Positions 1 through 9,448 of a stretch of DNA of 34,386 nt are shown piece by piece (within the stretch, counting starts at the first letter, position 1; every line of letters starts with the position of its first letter). The translations under genes and the position numbers were made by a program. The stretch is taken from positions 1-34,386 of the forward strand of contig CAZWSE010000032.1 in NCBI GenBank assembly GCA_964636575.1, read 5' to 3'. The notes under the pieces were generated by a model. That model ran no database searches. It was not told where the DNA came from and saw only the letters and a program-made list of their open reading frames with translations. Source of the stretch: CAZWSE01 sp964636575. Its GTDB lineage: Bacteria > Pseudomonadota > Alphaproteobacteria > Rhodobacterales > Rhodobacteraceae.

Positions 1-27
1 TATGAAGGAAGGAGAAGAGAAGGACGT

Positions 28-38
28 TGGCAGGATAT
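28..38 (-). other. candidate oriT nic site (IncP/VirD2-type core)
   Basis: The plus strand reads TGGCAGGATAT; the minus strand therefore carries ATATCCTGCC. This matches the conserved nic core of RP4/IncP oriT (ATCCTG|C) and the first bases of the Agrobacterium T-DNA border, both cut by VirD2/TraI-family relaxases. It lies about 40 bp upstream of the relaxosome accessory gene and 0.8 kb from a VirD2-type relaxase, where an oriT is expected. By analogy the cut would fall between minus-strand bases at 31 and 30. The window starts too close to show flanking oriT inverted repeats, so this is a candidate only. Confidence 0.45.
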
Positions 39-75
39 GCCACTTGTCTGCGACAAATGTCCGAGGGGTCTAGAA

Positions 76-801
76 GTGAAGACAGGGCGATCAAAGCGAT
101 TGAAGCTGGAGCAGCGTATTGAGCTGGCGCGGCGCTATCATGCAGGTGAGACCCCAAAGGATTTGGCCGAGGCTTACGGTGTGTCGCGCAGGCACGTGAC
201 GCGGCTGGCCAAGGAAGAGCTGGGCGAAGGGCTGGCGGTGCGTGATCCTTCTCAGTCTGTGACCTTTAGAGCCACGCAATCGGAGCTTGCTGCTTTCGAC
301 GCAGAATGGCAGGCGCGCGGCTTTGCCAACCGGTCTCAAGCTTTGAACGCAGTGCTGCGCGGACGGTGCGGGTTCCTTGATGTGCCACGTGATTTGGTCG
401 CTGAGTTCTGTGCCAGCTGGCGCCAGGCGAAAGACGTAAGTGACGCCGGTCTTGCGCTTTCCAAGGCGGTCCACCGAGGCAAGTTGGAGGTCTCCTCACA
501 AGACCGGGAAGTATTGATCGACTTGCTTGATTTGGCGCGGTCCATGAGCCGTGAGCTTGGACGTATGAAAGACGCAACGCAGGCGCAACGTCATCAGAGT
601 TTGTCAAAGAGCGACGATCAATTGGAGGCTAAATCTCCAGCGCGTGTGGGACGGTCGACCGAGGGTTTAGGACTAAAGTTGGTCGCTGACGATAGGGCTA
701 ATGCGAAGAAAGCCAGACTGACTCAACTGACCCAGATTGAACCAGAAGCAACTGAAGTTGATGGTGCTCCAACAAACCGTCGGACCGCTCAAAATGGCTG
801 A
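76..801 (+). CDS. relaxosome accessory / mobilization protein with N-terminal HTH
   Basis: A 241-residue protein placed directly before the relaxase. Near the N-terminus it has a helix-turn-helix of the resolvase/HTH_23 type (LAEAYGVSRRHVTRLAKEE, about residues 28-46). Next comes a ribbon-helix-helix-like stretch (SVTFRATQSELAAFDAEWQARG, then SQALNAVLRG) of the kind found in MobC/VirD1-like accessory proteins that bind oriT and help the relaxase nick. The last ~60 residues are charged and low in structure. I chose GTG at 76 because AGGGG sits 8 bases upstream. An ATG at 37 in the same frame would add 13 residues but has a weaker ribosome site and overlaps the candidate nic core. The 3' end overlaps the relaxase start, implying coupled translation. 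The function is inferred from motif and position. Confidence 0.75.
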   Translation: MKTGRSKRLKLEQRIELARRYHAGETPKDLAEAYGVSRRHVTRLAKEELGEGLAVRDPSQSVTFRATQSELAAFDAEWQARGFANRSQALNAVLRGRCGFLDVPRDLVAEFCASWRQAKDVSDAGLALSKAVHRGKLEVSSQDREVLIDLLDLARSMSRELGRMKDATQAQRHQSLSKSDDQLEAKSPARVGRSTEGLGLKLVADDRANAKKARLTQLTQIEPEATEVDGAPTNRRTAQNG

Positions 802-2722
802 TCCTCTCGCCCTCTATTCCTCGGTTATGGGTAAGCTCTGGGAGGACGAACGGATCCGGGGCAAAGCGGCAGCACGGATCGATGCTCGCATTGCAGGACG
901 CCGACAGGGCCGCAGCTACCGCCGGGTTGGGTCCATGTCGGCCCGCAATGTCGCAAAGGTTGCAAGCAGCCAAAGCCGTGCTGCTGTCTTCAAACGGATC
1001 AGGGCAGGCGGGTGCAAGACGCAAGCCTCTTTGGGCAAACAGCTGAACTACATTAATGACAAGGCGGTCTATACCTACTCAACAATGACCAATGCTCTGA
1101 CAGATGAGGCCGTGCTGTCCGAGGATCAGAAGGCAGGGATTATTGGGGAGTGGGCAGAGACTTGGAGGGGATCGACTAAGCTTGGGTTCACCTCGCATAT
1201 GCTCCTGTCGTTTCCTACCGATGTCACCGTCGATCAAGTGCGCGAGATCTCCATGGATTGGGCCGAGCACTTTTTTGAGAGCGGTGACTACGGCGATCAG
1301 TGGGATTATGTTCTCTCGGTTCATGACGATCGGGCCCACAAGCATGCGCATATCATCCTGAACAACCGCGGGCTTGAAGAGGGCACATGGTTCTCGTGTT
1401 GGGCGGATGGCGTGATGTCGCCACAGCTGATGCGTGAGAAGCAGGCCGAAATCGCTGAGGGCTACGGCGTCATGCTGGATGCCACCACACGGCTTGAGCG
1501 CGGCATCTTTGAGAAGCCCGCAGGCCTCGCGGAAATCTACCGCGCCAAAGAAGAGGCCCGACTACCCCGTGAGATTGCGATGACGCCCGAGGAGTCTGCA
1601 ATCGCGCAAACCCAAGTCGTGGGCTTTGCCAAAGACTATAAAGCCTTTGCAGATGTGCTGGACCGCATAGATCAGCGCCACTTAGCGCAGGCTGTGCGCG
1701 GTATGGCGGACAATCTAGGCACAGGCACACCTTGGAACTTCACCGAAAGGACGTTGGATATGGATGGCATCAGAACCGTTGGGGATGCGATTGACTATTC
1801 TGAGCGCACGATTGAAGCGCTGAGGATGAAGGCAGAAGATCTGGACGTCGCTGAGCGCGCTGTCTTTGAAGCCAAAGCCGCCCCTATCATTGCCGATCTG
1901 GCACAGATGGTGCCTGACCCTGAGTTGCGCACGCGCTTTGGCAAGCAGCTTGAAGAGCCCTATCCGCCAGGAGCCGGAAACGATGTGCTGATCGCGGCGC
2001 TGCAATCGAGCAATGACGACGCTTTGAAAGATGTCCTGGCGCAGGCCAAAGAGGCGGGCATGGATGGTGATGATCTGGTCGCGCGCATCACAGCAGGGGG
2101 CACTAAAAACTACGGCTTGGCGCAGGACTGGGTTGAGCGGGATATGAACGCTGTTCTGAGTAAAGACGGCCTGAATGTGAATACCGCCAGCGAAGACCAG
2201 CTTGATGCGGCCCTTGAGCAAGTGGATGGGGTGATGGACGCTCTGACAGAGAGAGCCAAAGAACTCGGCGTTCCAATTGGCGCAACGCTTGCAGAAGAAG
2301 ACGCAGCGACAGTCTCTCTCATTGATGAGGGTGACCGCGTGCCCAATTCGTACCTGCAGGACCTCGCGGATATGCTGCGCGATGGCAAACTGACAGACGA
2401 TCAAGAGCAGGTGGTTGAGCGCACGCTGCAGTCCGAGCTCTTCAAAGAATTGGGCGAGGAGGGGATGTCCGAACTGCGCCGCGGCAATTATGAGGTGTTG
2501 GAGAACGTTCTGCCGAACAAGATTGATCAGATCACTGTCACGCAAGAAGTGCTGGAGATCACCTTTGAGGAAATCGGGGATCAGGTCTTTACAGACCGTG
2601 CTTCTAGCCTCCAGCAAGACAAAGCCACAGAACTCGCGCGCCAGTTGGGGCAGGAAGACGAACAATCGCTGCGCAAAGACTTGGGCCGTGATCGTGGGCT
2701 AGATGACGAGATGGACTTCTAA
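794..2722 (+). CDS. virD2: VirD2-type relaxase (relaxase/mobilization nuclease)
   Basis: Predicted DNA-nicking relaxase that would cut oriT, stay bound to the 5' end and be exported with the strand through the type IV system. With ATG at 794 it is 642 residues. The nuclease half shows a tyrosine-containing motif (LNYINDKAVYTYS, Tyr86 a candidate nucleophile), a motif II SHMLLSFP around residue 135, and the metal-binding triad motif HDDRAHKHAH at residues 177-186, typical of the VirD2/MobA-MobL (PF03432-like) group. The rest is a long acidic helical tail. The frame is open further upstream to a TTG at 737 and an ATG at 761. I prefer 794 because it overlaps the upstream stop as ATGGCTGA and gives MADPLALYSSVMGKL. 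The virD4 gene follows after 15 bases. Confidence 0.88.
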   Translation: MADPLALYSSVMGKLWEDERIRGKAAARIDARIAGRRQGRSYRRVGSMSARNVAKVASSQSRAAVFKRIRAGGCKTQASLGKQLNYINDKAVYTYSTMTNALTDEAVLSEDQKAGIIGEWAETWRGSTKLGFTSHMLLSFPTDVTVDQVREISMDWAEHFFESGDYGDQWDYVLSVHDDRAHKHAHIILNNRGLEEGTWFSCWADGVMSPQLMREKQAEIAEGYGVMLDATTRLERGIFEKPAGLAEIYRAKEEARLPREIAMTPEESAIAQTQVVGFAKDYKAFADVLDRIDQRHLAQAVRGMADNLGTGTPWNFTERTLDMDGIRTVGDAIDYSERTIEALRMKAEDLDVAERAVFEAKAAPIIADLAQMVPDPELRTRFGKQLEEPYPPGAGNDVLIAALQSSNDDALKDVLAQAKEAGMDGDDLVARITAGGTKNYGLAQDWVERDMNAVLSKDGLNVNTASEDQLDAALEQVDGVMDALTERAKELGVPIGATLAEEDAATVSLIDEGDRVPNSYLQDLADMLRDGKLTDDQEQVVERTLQSELFKELGEEGMSELRRGNYEVLENVLPNKIDQITVTQEVLEITFEEIGDQVFTDRASSLQQDKATELARQLGQEDEQSLRKDLGRDRGLDDEMDF

Positions 2723-2737
2723 GGGGAAGATGCGCGC

Positions 2738-4651
2738 GTGAACAAATCCCTTCCCCTCTGGGCCGCTTTACCCTTCGGCGCTGTCTGCGGCGCGTTCGTA
2801 GGCACAATCGTAGCCAGCTTCTATCTTGCGCTCGCTCTCAAGACAGGCGTCTCGAGCTTTGACATGCTCAGTGTCTGGAAGGCTGGCGCATCCACACGAA
2901 CCGCTCATCCTGAAGCTTTCAAAGTCGCATTTGGGACCGTTGGGTTTGGGACGCTTGGACTGGCCGGTCTGGCGCTGGCCTGGACCTGGAAGAAGGAACG
3001 CGATGACTATGGATCCGCGCATTGGCAAACAAAGCCCGAACTTAAAGTCAACGATATGCTGCAAGACCCGGGCAAAGGGTTTCTGTGCGGCAAACTCGGC
3101 GCTCCAAAAACCAAAGGCGCGTTTATCTCATCCACAAGCATCCCCCATGTGATGATGGTCGCGCCTACCCGTGCCGGTAAGGGTGTAGGGTTCGTTATCC
3201 CAAACCTTCTGAGCTTCGCGGGCTCGGTCGTTGTGCTCGACGTCAAGGGTGAGAATTTCGAGAAGACCTCGCGCCTGCGCGCCTCGAACGGCGATGAGGT
3301 CTATCGCTTCAGCCCATTTGATTGGTCTAATGCCACGCATCGCTACAATCCGCTCTCTCGCATCGCCAAAGCGCCAACCTTTGCGCAGCGCTTTACCGAA
3401 GTGAGTATTCTGGCGGACTTGTTTTTGGACAAAGACAACAAGACGCTTGATACCTTCTCGGAAGCGGGCAAGTCGATCTTTGTCGCGGCCTGCTTGTTGG
3501 CCATCCAACGCAGCACCCCGAGCCTTGGAGAGGTCAATAAGATCGTAGCGGGTGGGGAGTATAAAAATGCGCAATACAAGATCTATGCGGATGAGGCGGA
3601 AGAAACGGTTCTACGCGAGCTTTGGACCAATGCGGCAAGTGCCTCATCGCGTTTGCTGACGTCAAACATCCAAGCCTTGATGACGGCAGGCCTCAAACAA
3701 TGGGACAATCCAGCTGTGCGCGCAGCGACCCAAGAAAGCGACTTTGACTTTGCGACTTTCCGCAAAACACCACAGTCGCTGTACATCGCGGTCTCGGAGG
3801 ATCATATCGCAACGCTGGCCCCGCTCTTGCGATTGATGTTTGCCGACCTTATCGCCTCGATCCGTCTCAACGAGCCGGGCGCCGACGAGCCCTGGCCCGT
3901 TATGATGATGATAGATGAATTCCAGCAAATGGGAGCGATGCCGTATCTAGAGCGCGCAATCCATTCTCTGGCAGGTTACGGCGGTCGTGTGGCGATGATT
4001 GCGCAATCGCTGGCGTCTTTGGATCGAATTTATGGGCCCGAAGGACGCGAGAGCTTGGAGAATGGGGCGGGATTGAAACTCTACATTACACCTCGTGATC
4101 AACGGACGGTGAAGGAAGTTTCCGCTGCGGTGGGCAGTACGACCCGCGAAGCGGTCACGCGTATGTATGGACGTAACAAAGGGTTCCTGGGGGCGACCTC
4201 TACTTCGGCGCGGTTGGAAGAGCGGCCGCTGCTCTCCGAGACTGAAGCGCGATTGATGGATCCCGATGAGGTGATTATTCTGGCGTCTCCGCAGCATCCG
4301 ATCAAAGCGCAGCGGATCAAGTACTATGATGATCCTGTGTTCAAAACGATGGTGGCAAAACAAGATGGCAAGCCGTTTCCATATCCTCCAAGTGTGGAGG
4401 GGACGGGGCCTTGGGGAGAGGCGGGGAGCGATGAAGAGCAGCCCAACGCTCAAACAATGCAGGCGAATGCCCGTGATCGCTCGGAACGGCGTGAAGCAAG
4501 GGGCATGCGCGTGATGCAGGAAGGGTTAGACGCAGGGCAAAGCGAAAGTTTTACTGCCGAGGCAATGGATCAGCAGGACACCGTTCCGGAGGGTTGGGAA
4601 CGTGTGTTGGACGAACGGGAAAGCAATATAGAGGAACTGCTGCAGGATTAA
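2738..4651 (+). CDS. virD4: VirD4/TraG-type coupling ATPase
   Basis: Type IV coupling protein that would link the relaxosome to the VirB channel and pump substrate using ATP. It is 637 residues and starts with GTG, preceded by AGGGGA. Two N-terminal membrane helices are visible (about residues 8-33 and 66-84), then the cytoplasmic AAA-like domain. Walker A is APTRAGKGV at 142-150 and Walker B is VMMMIDEF near 388-395, followed by QQMG. The C-terminal ~100 residues are acidic and poorly conserved in look, as usual for substrate-recognition tails. Length and domain order fit full-length VirD4/TraG. It is co-directional with and 15 bases downstream of the relaxase, so the three genes from 76 to 4651 form one mobilization operon. 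The next gene is about 250 bases away. Confidence 0.92.
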   Translation: MNKSLPLWAALPFGAVCGAFVGTIVASFYLALALKTGVSSFDMLSVWKAGASTRTAHPEAFKVAFGTVGFGTLGLAGLALAWTWKKERDDYGSAHWQTKPELKVNDMLQDPGKGFLCGKLGAPKTKGAFISSTSIPHVMMVAPTRAGKGVGFVIPNLLSFAGSVVVLDVKGENFEKTSRLRASNGDEVYRFSPFDWSNATHRYNPLSRIAKAPTFAQRFTEVSILADLFLDKDNKTLDTFSEAGKSIFVAACLLAIQRSTPSLGEVNKIVAGGEYKNAQYKIYADEAEETVLRELWTNAASASSRLLTSNIQALMTAGLKQWDNPAVRAATQESDFDFATFRKTPQSLYIAVSEDHIATLAPLLRLMFADLIASIRLNEPGADEPWPVMMMIDEFQQMGAMPYLERAIHSLAGYGGRVAMIAQSLASLDRIYGPEGRESLENGAGLKLYITPRDQRTVKEVSAAVGSTTREAVTRMYGRNKGFLGATSTSARLEERPLLSETEARLMDPDEVIILASPQHPIKAQRIKYYDDPVFKTMVAKQDGKPFPYPPSVEGTGPWGEAGSDEEQPNAQTMQANARDRSERREARGMRVMQEGLDAGQSESFTAEAMDQQDTVPEGWERVLDERESNIEELLQD

Positions 4652-4905
4652 GTGATTCAAAAAAGCAGTTGATAGTTGGTCAGTTACATTTCGACAGTTG
4701 CTTTTGATTATCTATGGGCGCTCTAATGGATTTCAAACATTTGAAGTCCTAAAAAAGTTCAAATCTGCACCTCACAATCTGCGACGTTTCGCAACAGTTC
4801 AACGTTCATATGTGATGTGAAATAGCGTCAATTCGTGGTATCGATACAACGTCCGATTGATTCGGGCCGTGCGTTGTGTGGCGCGTGTATTGACAAAGGT
4901 TGTAT
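4652..4905. other. intergenic region upstream of the RTX genes
   Basis: This AT-richer gap must carry the end of the virD4 transcript and the promoter of the RTX pair. A weak inverted pair TCAAAAAAGCA (from about 4656) and TGCTTTTGA (about 4699) could fold into a bulged hairpin after virD4. A 14-base palindrome TTCAAACATTTGAA lies at 4732-4745 and could be a regulator site. I see no clear -35/-10 pair. Confidence 0.35.
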
Positions 4906-7900
4906 GTGGTGAAGTCGGTTCTGTCTAAGGCGTTCTATGGCGGGTTTTCGTTTGGAACCACGGCCTTTGAAAACAGCTTTGAGCATCTGTTTGAAAGCCC
5001 GCATGTCGCACGCTACGAGGGCTTCGACAGCTTCTTTCTCGACGATTACGCCAATACACTGGTAAATGCGTACCACTACGAGCGATCGGTTGAACCGGTC
5101 AACCCAGCGGCTCGCGACTATGGCGTATTGTCTCGTCTTGATTTGTCCGAACGCGCGCAAGATTTCACTCAGATAAGCTACGATGGGGCGGGGGCCATTG
5201 AGGCAGTGACATTGTCGATTGAACCGCAATCCCCCGCATCCGCCTATGACGTAAACAGTGACCGGGACCGAAGCGAGCTGGTGTCCCATCGCTATATGGA
5301 ACCCGGCCGCGGCTTTGCTTTCGCGTTCGACGTCAAATTCGACTTCGACGGGTTGGCGGGATCGACAGCGGACTGGTTGAACATTGTGCAGATGAAGTCG
5401 GTCAGTACAGATGCAGCTGCCATTGATGCCATCCCTTTCCGGCTAGCGCTGTACTCCGACGAGACCGGAAATAGCTACTTGACGGTGCGCGTTAACGGGC
5501 AGGACATCGGCCAGAATTTTTATGTCAACGGCGACAATACCTATGCCGTTAAGATTTTCGTTACTCAGGCGCAGACCAGTGATTCCGAAGATCGCAGCGC
5601 CTTGCGTGTTGAGGTGACCGATCTGACCCTGAAAGCGCAGGCTGAGGCCTCGGCGACAAGCACGGGATCACCACAGACCTACTCGCATTCGTGGGACTTG
5701 TCTGATCGGTATTATTCTCCGCAAATGGGCGTGTTTGACGAAGACGGCAACGCCTATGCCAACTACCTGCGCATCGGGGCGTATCGCGCCGGATACGACG
5801 GGAATGGAAACGATGTTAGTCAGGATTTTTCCGTGACCTTCACAAATTTCGAGGCCTTGGCGGCGTCTGACCATGCGGCGGGTGGCACTGTAACCAATGG
5901 GACCGCGCGGGCCGAGATCATAGGCGCCTTTGACGGTGTTGATTTTCGCGACAGTGATTTGATCTATGCGGGCGGCGGGGATGACCGGCTTTATGGTGGC
6001 TACGGCGATGATATTTTGCACGGGCAAAGCGGCGATGATCTGATCTATGGCGGGTTTGGTGATGATCGGCTTTATGGCGGGGCGGGGGCTGACAAGTTTT
6101 TCTATGCCTTAGGCGATGGGTCCGACCAGATTACCGGATTTAGCGTGGCCGACGGCGATAAGTTGTACCTAAGCGTCTCAGCGGATGTGTTCGAGCAAAA
6201 CGTTACTTACGCAAACGGCGATGCGCTGATCACTTTCGGTCAAGGCGATGCCATTCAGTTGCAAGATGTGACAAAGGCCGATCTGGCGGGTCGGGTTGTG
6301 TTTAACACTGGCCCCACCAGTCCCGCCCATCATTGGAGTGCGAATGACACATATACCTTCTCCGTGGGCTTCGGGGCAAACACAGTTCTGACCGATGACA
6401 GGCCTGCGGATGGGGATTTCGACCAGATCAGATTTGGCACGGGTCTGACGTCTGCGGCGGTCACCGTGACGCGCATATTCGATGACATCAAACTTGCGTT
6501 TGGCACAGGCGATGCGGTGACGATCAAAGGCCACTTCGCTGCAAGCGGACCGTTCATTGATCGGATTGTCTTTGGCGACGGCGAAATTTGGTATCCGTGG
6601 GAGTTGAACGCAAGTGTGACCTCCGGCAAAACCGAAGTGCGCGGCACCAATGCACCAGAAATTTCAAGCGGAACCACTCTCGATGATACGATCTACGGGT
6701 TTGGCGGCAATGACAGTCTGCAAGGCTTTGCTGGGAACGATACGCTTGTCGGGGGCGCTGGCATAGACTGGCTTTGGGGCGGCGATGGGAACGATACCTA
6801 CCGTTTTGATCTCAACCACGGGCAGGATATTCTTCGGGAAAGCGGCGGCTTTGACCAGATCGTCTATGGCGCAGGAATTTCTGTAGATGATATTCATGTC
6901 AGCAATCTCTCGGGGTCCGCTGTTCTGACCAACACCAAAACGGAAGATTCCATCAACATTCACAATCATTTTGATGTGCCGGACCCGCAGATTGACCGTG
7001 TTGTCTTCGCGGATGGCACGATCTGGTATCCTTGGAAACTGCTTCAACTGAGCAATCGTGCAACCGATCTTGACGATGGCATAACAGGGGATGAAGCGGC
7101 CAACATACTCAGCGGCCTAGCAGGCGATGACACTTTGGAAGGTATGGGCGGGAATGACAGGCTGATCGGAGGACAAGGCGACGACGTCCTCTATGGCGGT
7201 GAAGGCAGCGACACTTACTATTTTGAAAGCGGTTTTGGTCAAGACACGATCTACGTCTACAGTTCCGACTCACGCAGTGAGCCCGGTGATTTTGATCAAA
7301 TTGTGTTTGGCGCGGAGCTGCCACCGCAGGATGTCGTGCTGCGCAAACAGGGCAATGACCTGGTGATCGAACTGGGCGAGGACAGCGTTCGCGTGTTCAA
7401 TCAATTCAGCTACAACTTCTATCAAATTGGCCGCGTCAAATTTGATGACGGCACCATCTGGTATCCGTGGCAGCTTGCCCGTGACGCGCAAGAAAGGCCT
7501 CCCACGACCCAAGACGGCGGTCTGATCTATCGCTTTGACCAAGATTTCGAAGCAGAAAATTTGGACAACAGCAACGGTAACGGGTTTGACGAAATCCACT
7601 TTGGCCTAGGCATTGGGCCTGAAGATATTGTGGCCACCCGCAGTGGTGATACGCTGTTCCTGACCGACCAAACCCGAGATGTGCGTCTACACGTCGACAG
7701 AAACTTCCAATACGACGACTTCTTTTACCAATGGTATACTCCTGTCGATCCAATTTCAGCCGTGGTCTTTGCCGACGGCACGCGATGGGATTTGGATTAC
7801 ATTTACGAGTTGGTCAAGTTGGGCAATGAGGACGATAATTTCCTCTATGGCACAGAGGGCGACGACGTCTTTGAAGGCAAAGGCGGATTTGATACCATCT

Positions 7901-9447
7901 ATGGCAAAGGCGGTGACGACGACATTCACGGCGGCGCCGACAGCGACAACCTGGACGGCGGTGATGGCAATGATCGCCTGAACGGTGGTGAGGGCAATGA
8001 CACTTTGCGGGGCGAGGCTGGTGACGACTATCTGATTGGCGGCGCGGGCGATGATCGGCTGATCGGACGCGAAGGGAATGATACGTTTTTCTTCGATGCA
8101 GGTTTTGGCAATGACACCGTTTGGACATCCAACTACGGATATGCCGAAATGGACGGGTCTAACGACGGGTTTGACCGGATCGCGTTCAGCGCGGCGTTCA
8201 CCCCGGCAGACATTACGGTCACGCGACTTGGCGGGGCATTGGTGCTACACGCAACAGATGGGTCCAGCGTGCAGATCGTCGGACAAACGACCTACGTTGA
8301 ATCCATCAAGGAAGTCGCGTTTGCAGACGGCACGATCTGGGATTTCGCCGATCTCGAAGCTATGTCCACCTTGCCCAACGGTTACAACAACACCCTTTAT
8401 GGAACGCTTGGCGATGACACGATCGACGGGCTTGCAGGTGCTGACACGGTCTATGGGGAAGACGGTAGTGACGTTCTTGTCGGCGGGTCTGGCGACGACT
8501 ATCTCATCGGCGGTGCAGGTAACGACCATCTGACGGGCGGTTTGGGCAACGATCGTCTGACGGGTGATGCGGGCAATGATACCTACTACTTCGATGCCTA
8601 TTTTGGTGCTGACCGTATCTCGAATAATGATACCAACACCGCACAGAACGGGTTTGATCAGGTCATCTTTGGCGCAGGCCTGAACCCCGATGATTTTGTA
8701 GTGTCTACGGACTACAATGAGTCGGCAGTTTTCATTCATTCTGGTGGTTTGGGCGTACTGCGTGTCGAATATCAGTTCGAGGGGTTTGAGTTTCAACGTG
8801 GCGGCTATGCCGTCGACCAATTCGTCTTTGCGGATGGCACAGTATGGACCACCGATGATCTTGTTCCACGGTTGAATTTTGGAAGTGACGCGGCGGAGAC
8901 GCTCGGAGGAACCATTTCTGACAACGTCATCCGCAGTCGCGGTGGTGACGATACAGTCTTTGCGCATGACGGCAATGACGTCATAAATCCCGGCTCTGGC
9001 AATAATGTGGTGAACGGTGGACGTGGTAGCGATACAGTCACGTTCTACGATGCCACTATTGGTGTTTCGATCGATCTTTCTAACGATACTGCAACACTAG
9101 GCGAGCACATCAGCACCTTGACCCAAATCGAAAACGCGACTGGCAGCAGTCAGGCCGATGCATTCATCGGGGATAATCAGGCGAACATTTTCCGTGGGCT
9201 ATACGGTCAAGATCAGTTCTATGGTGGGGCGGGTGATGATCATATCACTGGCGGTGGCAGTGACGATATCATTTACGGTGGAAGCGGTTTTGACCGCGCT
9301 TACTTCTCGGGTGCGCGGGGTGAATACCGGATCACGAAAACCGATGAGTTCGTTTGGGTTGACCGGATCGCCTCGGGCGGTGATGCGACGGACAGGCTTC
9401 GCGATATCGAAGCGATTGTGTTCTCAGACGGGGAGCTTTTGATCTAG
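4906..9447 (+). CDS. giant RTX protein with N-terminal polysaccharide-lyase-like domain
   Basis: A secreted calcium-binding repeat protein of about 1513 residues. There is no Sec signal peptide, which fits type I (ABC) secretion. Residues ~100-310 form a beta-rich domain with RSEL near 121 and NYLRIGAYR near 287. These resemble the ERSEL and YFKFGIYR motifs of heparin-lyase-I/PL7/PL20-like jelly-roll lyases, so a glycan-degrading or glycan-binding role is an inference. After it come RTX nonapeptide blocks (GGxGxDxLxGG) alternating with six modules that end in DGTIWYPW or a variant, matching the haemolysin-type calcium-binding related domain. The C-terminus (DRLRDIEAIVFSDGELLI) looks like a Rhodobacterales RTX secretion tail. 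I chose GTG at 4906 because AAGG lies 6 bases upstream; GTG at 4909 and TTG at 4900 are alternatives. No exporter genes are nearby. Confidence 0.82.
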   Translation: MVKSVLSKAFYGGFSFGTTAFENSFEHLFESPHVARYEGFDSFFLDDYANTLVNAYHYERSVEPVNPAARDYGVLSRLDLSERAQDFTQISYDGAGAIEAVTLSIEPQSPASAYDVNSDRDRSELVSHRYMEPGRGFAFAFDVKFDFDGLAGSTADWLNIVQMKSVSTDAAAIDAIPFRLALYSDETGNSYLTVRVNGQDIGQNFYVNGDNTYAVKIFVTQAQTSDSEDRSALRVEVTDLTLKAQAEASATSTGSPQTYSHSWDLSDRYYSPQMGVFDEDGNAYANYLRIGAYRAGYDGNGNDVSQDFSVTFTNFEALAASDHAAGGTVTNGTARAEIIGAFDGVDFRDSDLIYAGGGDDRLYGGYGDDILHGQSGDDLIYGGFGDDRLYGGAGADKFFYALGDGSDQITGFSVADGDKLYLSVSADVFEQNVTYANGDALITFGQGDAIQLQDVTKADLAGRVVFNTGPTSPAHHWSANDTYTFSVGFGANTVLTDDRPADGDFDQIRFGTGLTSAAVTVTRIFDDIKLAFGTGDAVTIKGHFAASGPFIDRIVFGDGEIWYPWELNASVTSGKTEVRGTNAPEISSGTTLDDTIYGFGGNDSLQGFAGNDTLVGGAGIDWLWGGDGNDTYRFDLNHGQDILRESGGFDQIVYGAGISVDDIHVSNLSGSAVLTNTKTEDSINIHNHFDVPDPQIDRVVFADGTIWYPWKLLQLSNRATDLDDGITGDEAANILSGLAGDDTLEGMGGNDRLIGGQGDDVLYGGEGSDTYYFESGFGQDTIYVYSSDSRSEPGDFDQIVFGAELPPQDVVLRKQGNDLVIELGEDSVRVFNQFSYNFYQIGRVKFDDGTIWYPWQLARDAQERPPTTQDGGLIYRFDQDFEAENLDNSNGNGFDEIHFGLGIGPEDIVATRSGDTLFLTDQTRDVRLHVDRNFQYDDFFYQWYTPVDPISAVVFADGTRWDLDYIYELVKLGNEDDNFLYGTEGDDVFEGKGGFDTIYGKGGDDDIHGGADSDNLDGGDGNDRLNGGEGNDTLRGEAGDDYLIGGAGDDRLIGREGNDTFFFDAGFGNDTVWTSNYGYAEMDGSNDGFDRIAFSAAFTPADITVTRLGGALVLHATDGSSVQIVGQTTYVESIKEVAFADGTIWDFADLEAMSTLPNGYNNTLYGTLGDDTIDGLAGADTVYGEDGSDVLVGGSGDDYLIGGAGNDHLTGGLGNDRLTGDAGNDTYYFDAYFGADRISNNDTNTAQNGFDQVIFGAGLNPDDFVVSTDYNESAVFIHSGGLGVLRVEYQFEGFEFQRGGYAVDQFVFADGTVWTTDDLVPRLNFGSDAAETLGGTISDNVIRSRGGDDTVFAHDGNDVINPGSGNNVVNGGRGSDTVTFYDATIGVSIDLSNDTATLGEHISTLTQIENATGSSQADAFIGDNQANIFRGLYGQDQFYGGAGDDHITGGGSDDIIYGGSGFDRAYFSGARGEYRITKTDEFVWVDRIASGGDATDRLRDIEAIVFSDGELLI
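5970..9300 (+). repeat. RTX nonapeptide blocks and six DGTIW modules in the first RTX protein
   Basis: RTX blocks lie near 5970-6105, 6682-6800, 7081-7220, 7843-8095, 8395-8590, 8890-9010 and 9200-9300. Between them are modules with the pattern DTYYFDxGFGxD, FDQIxFGAGxxPxD, then DRVxFADGTIW. The DGTIW points are near 6575, 7010, 7445, 7775, 8325 and 8830. The first three modules are about 435 bases apart. The fourth lacks its own RTX block and is about 100 bases shorter. The first three end in WYPW; the last three lose the second tryptophan. Confidence 0.85.
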
Positions 9448-9448
9448 G

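Noticed and set aside
1715..2665. Long antisense frame within the relaxase gene
   Set aside because: No family resemblance; long antisense frames are common in GC-rich genes and the plus-strand relaxase is clear.
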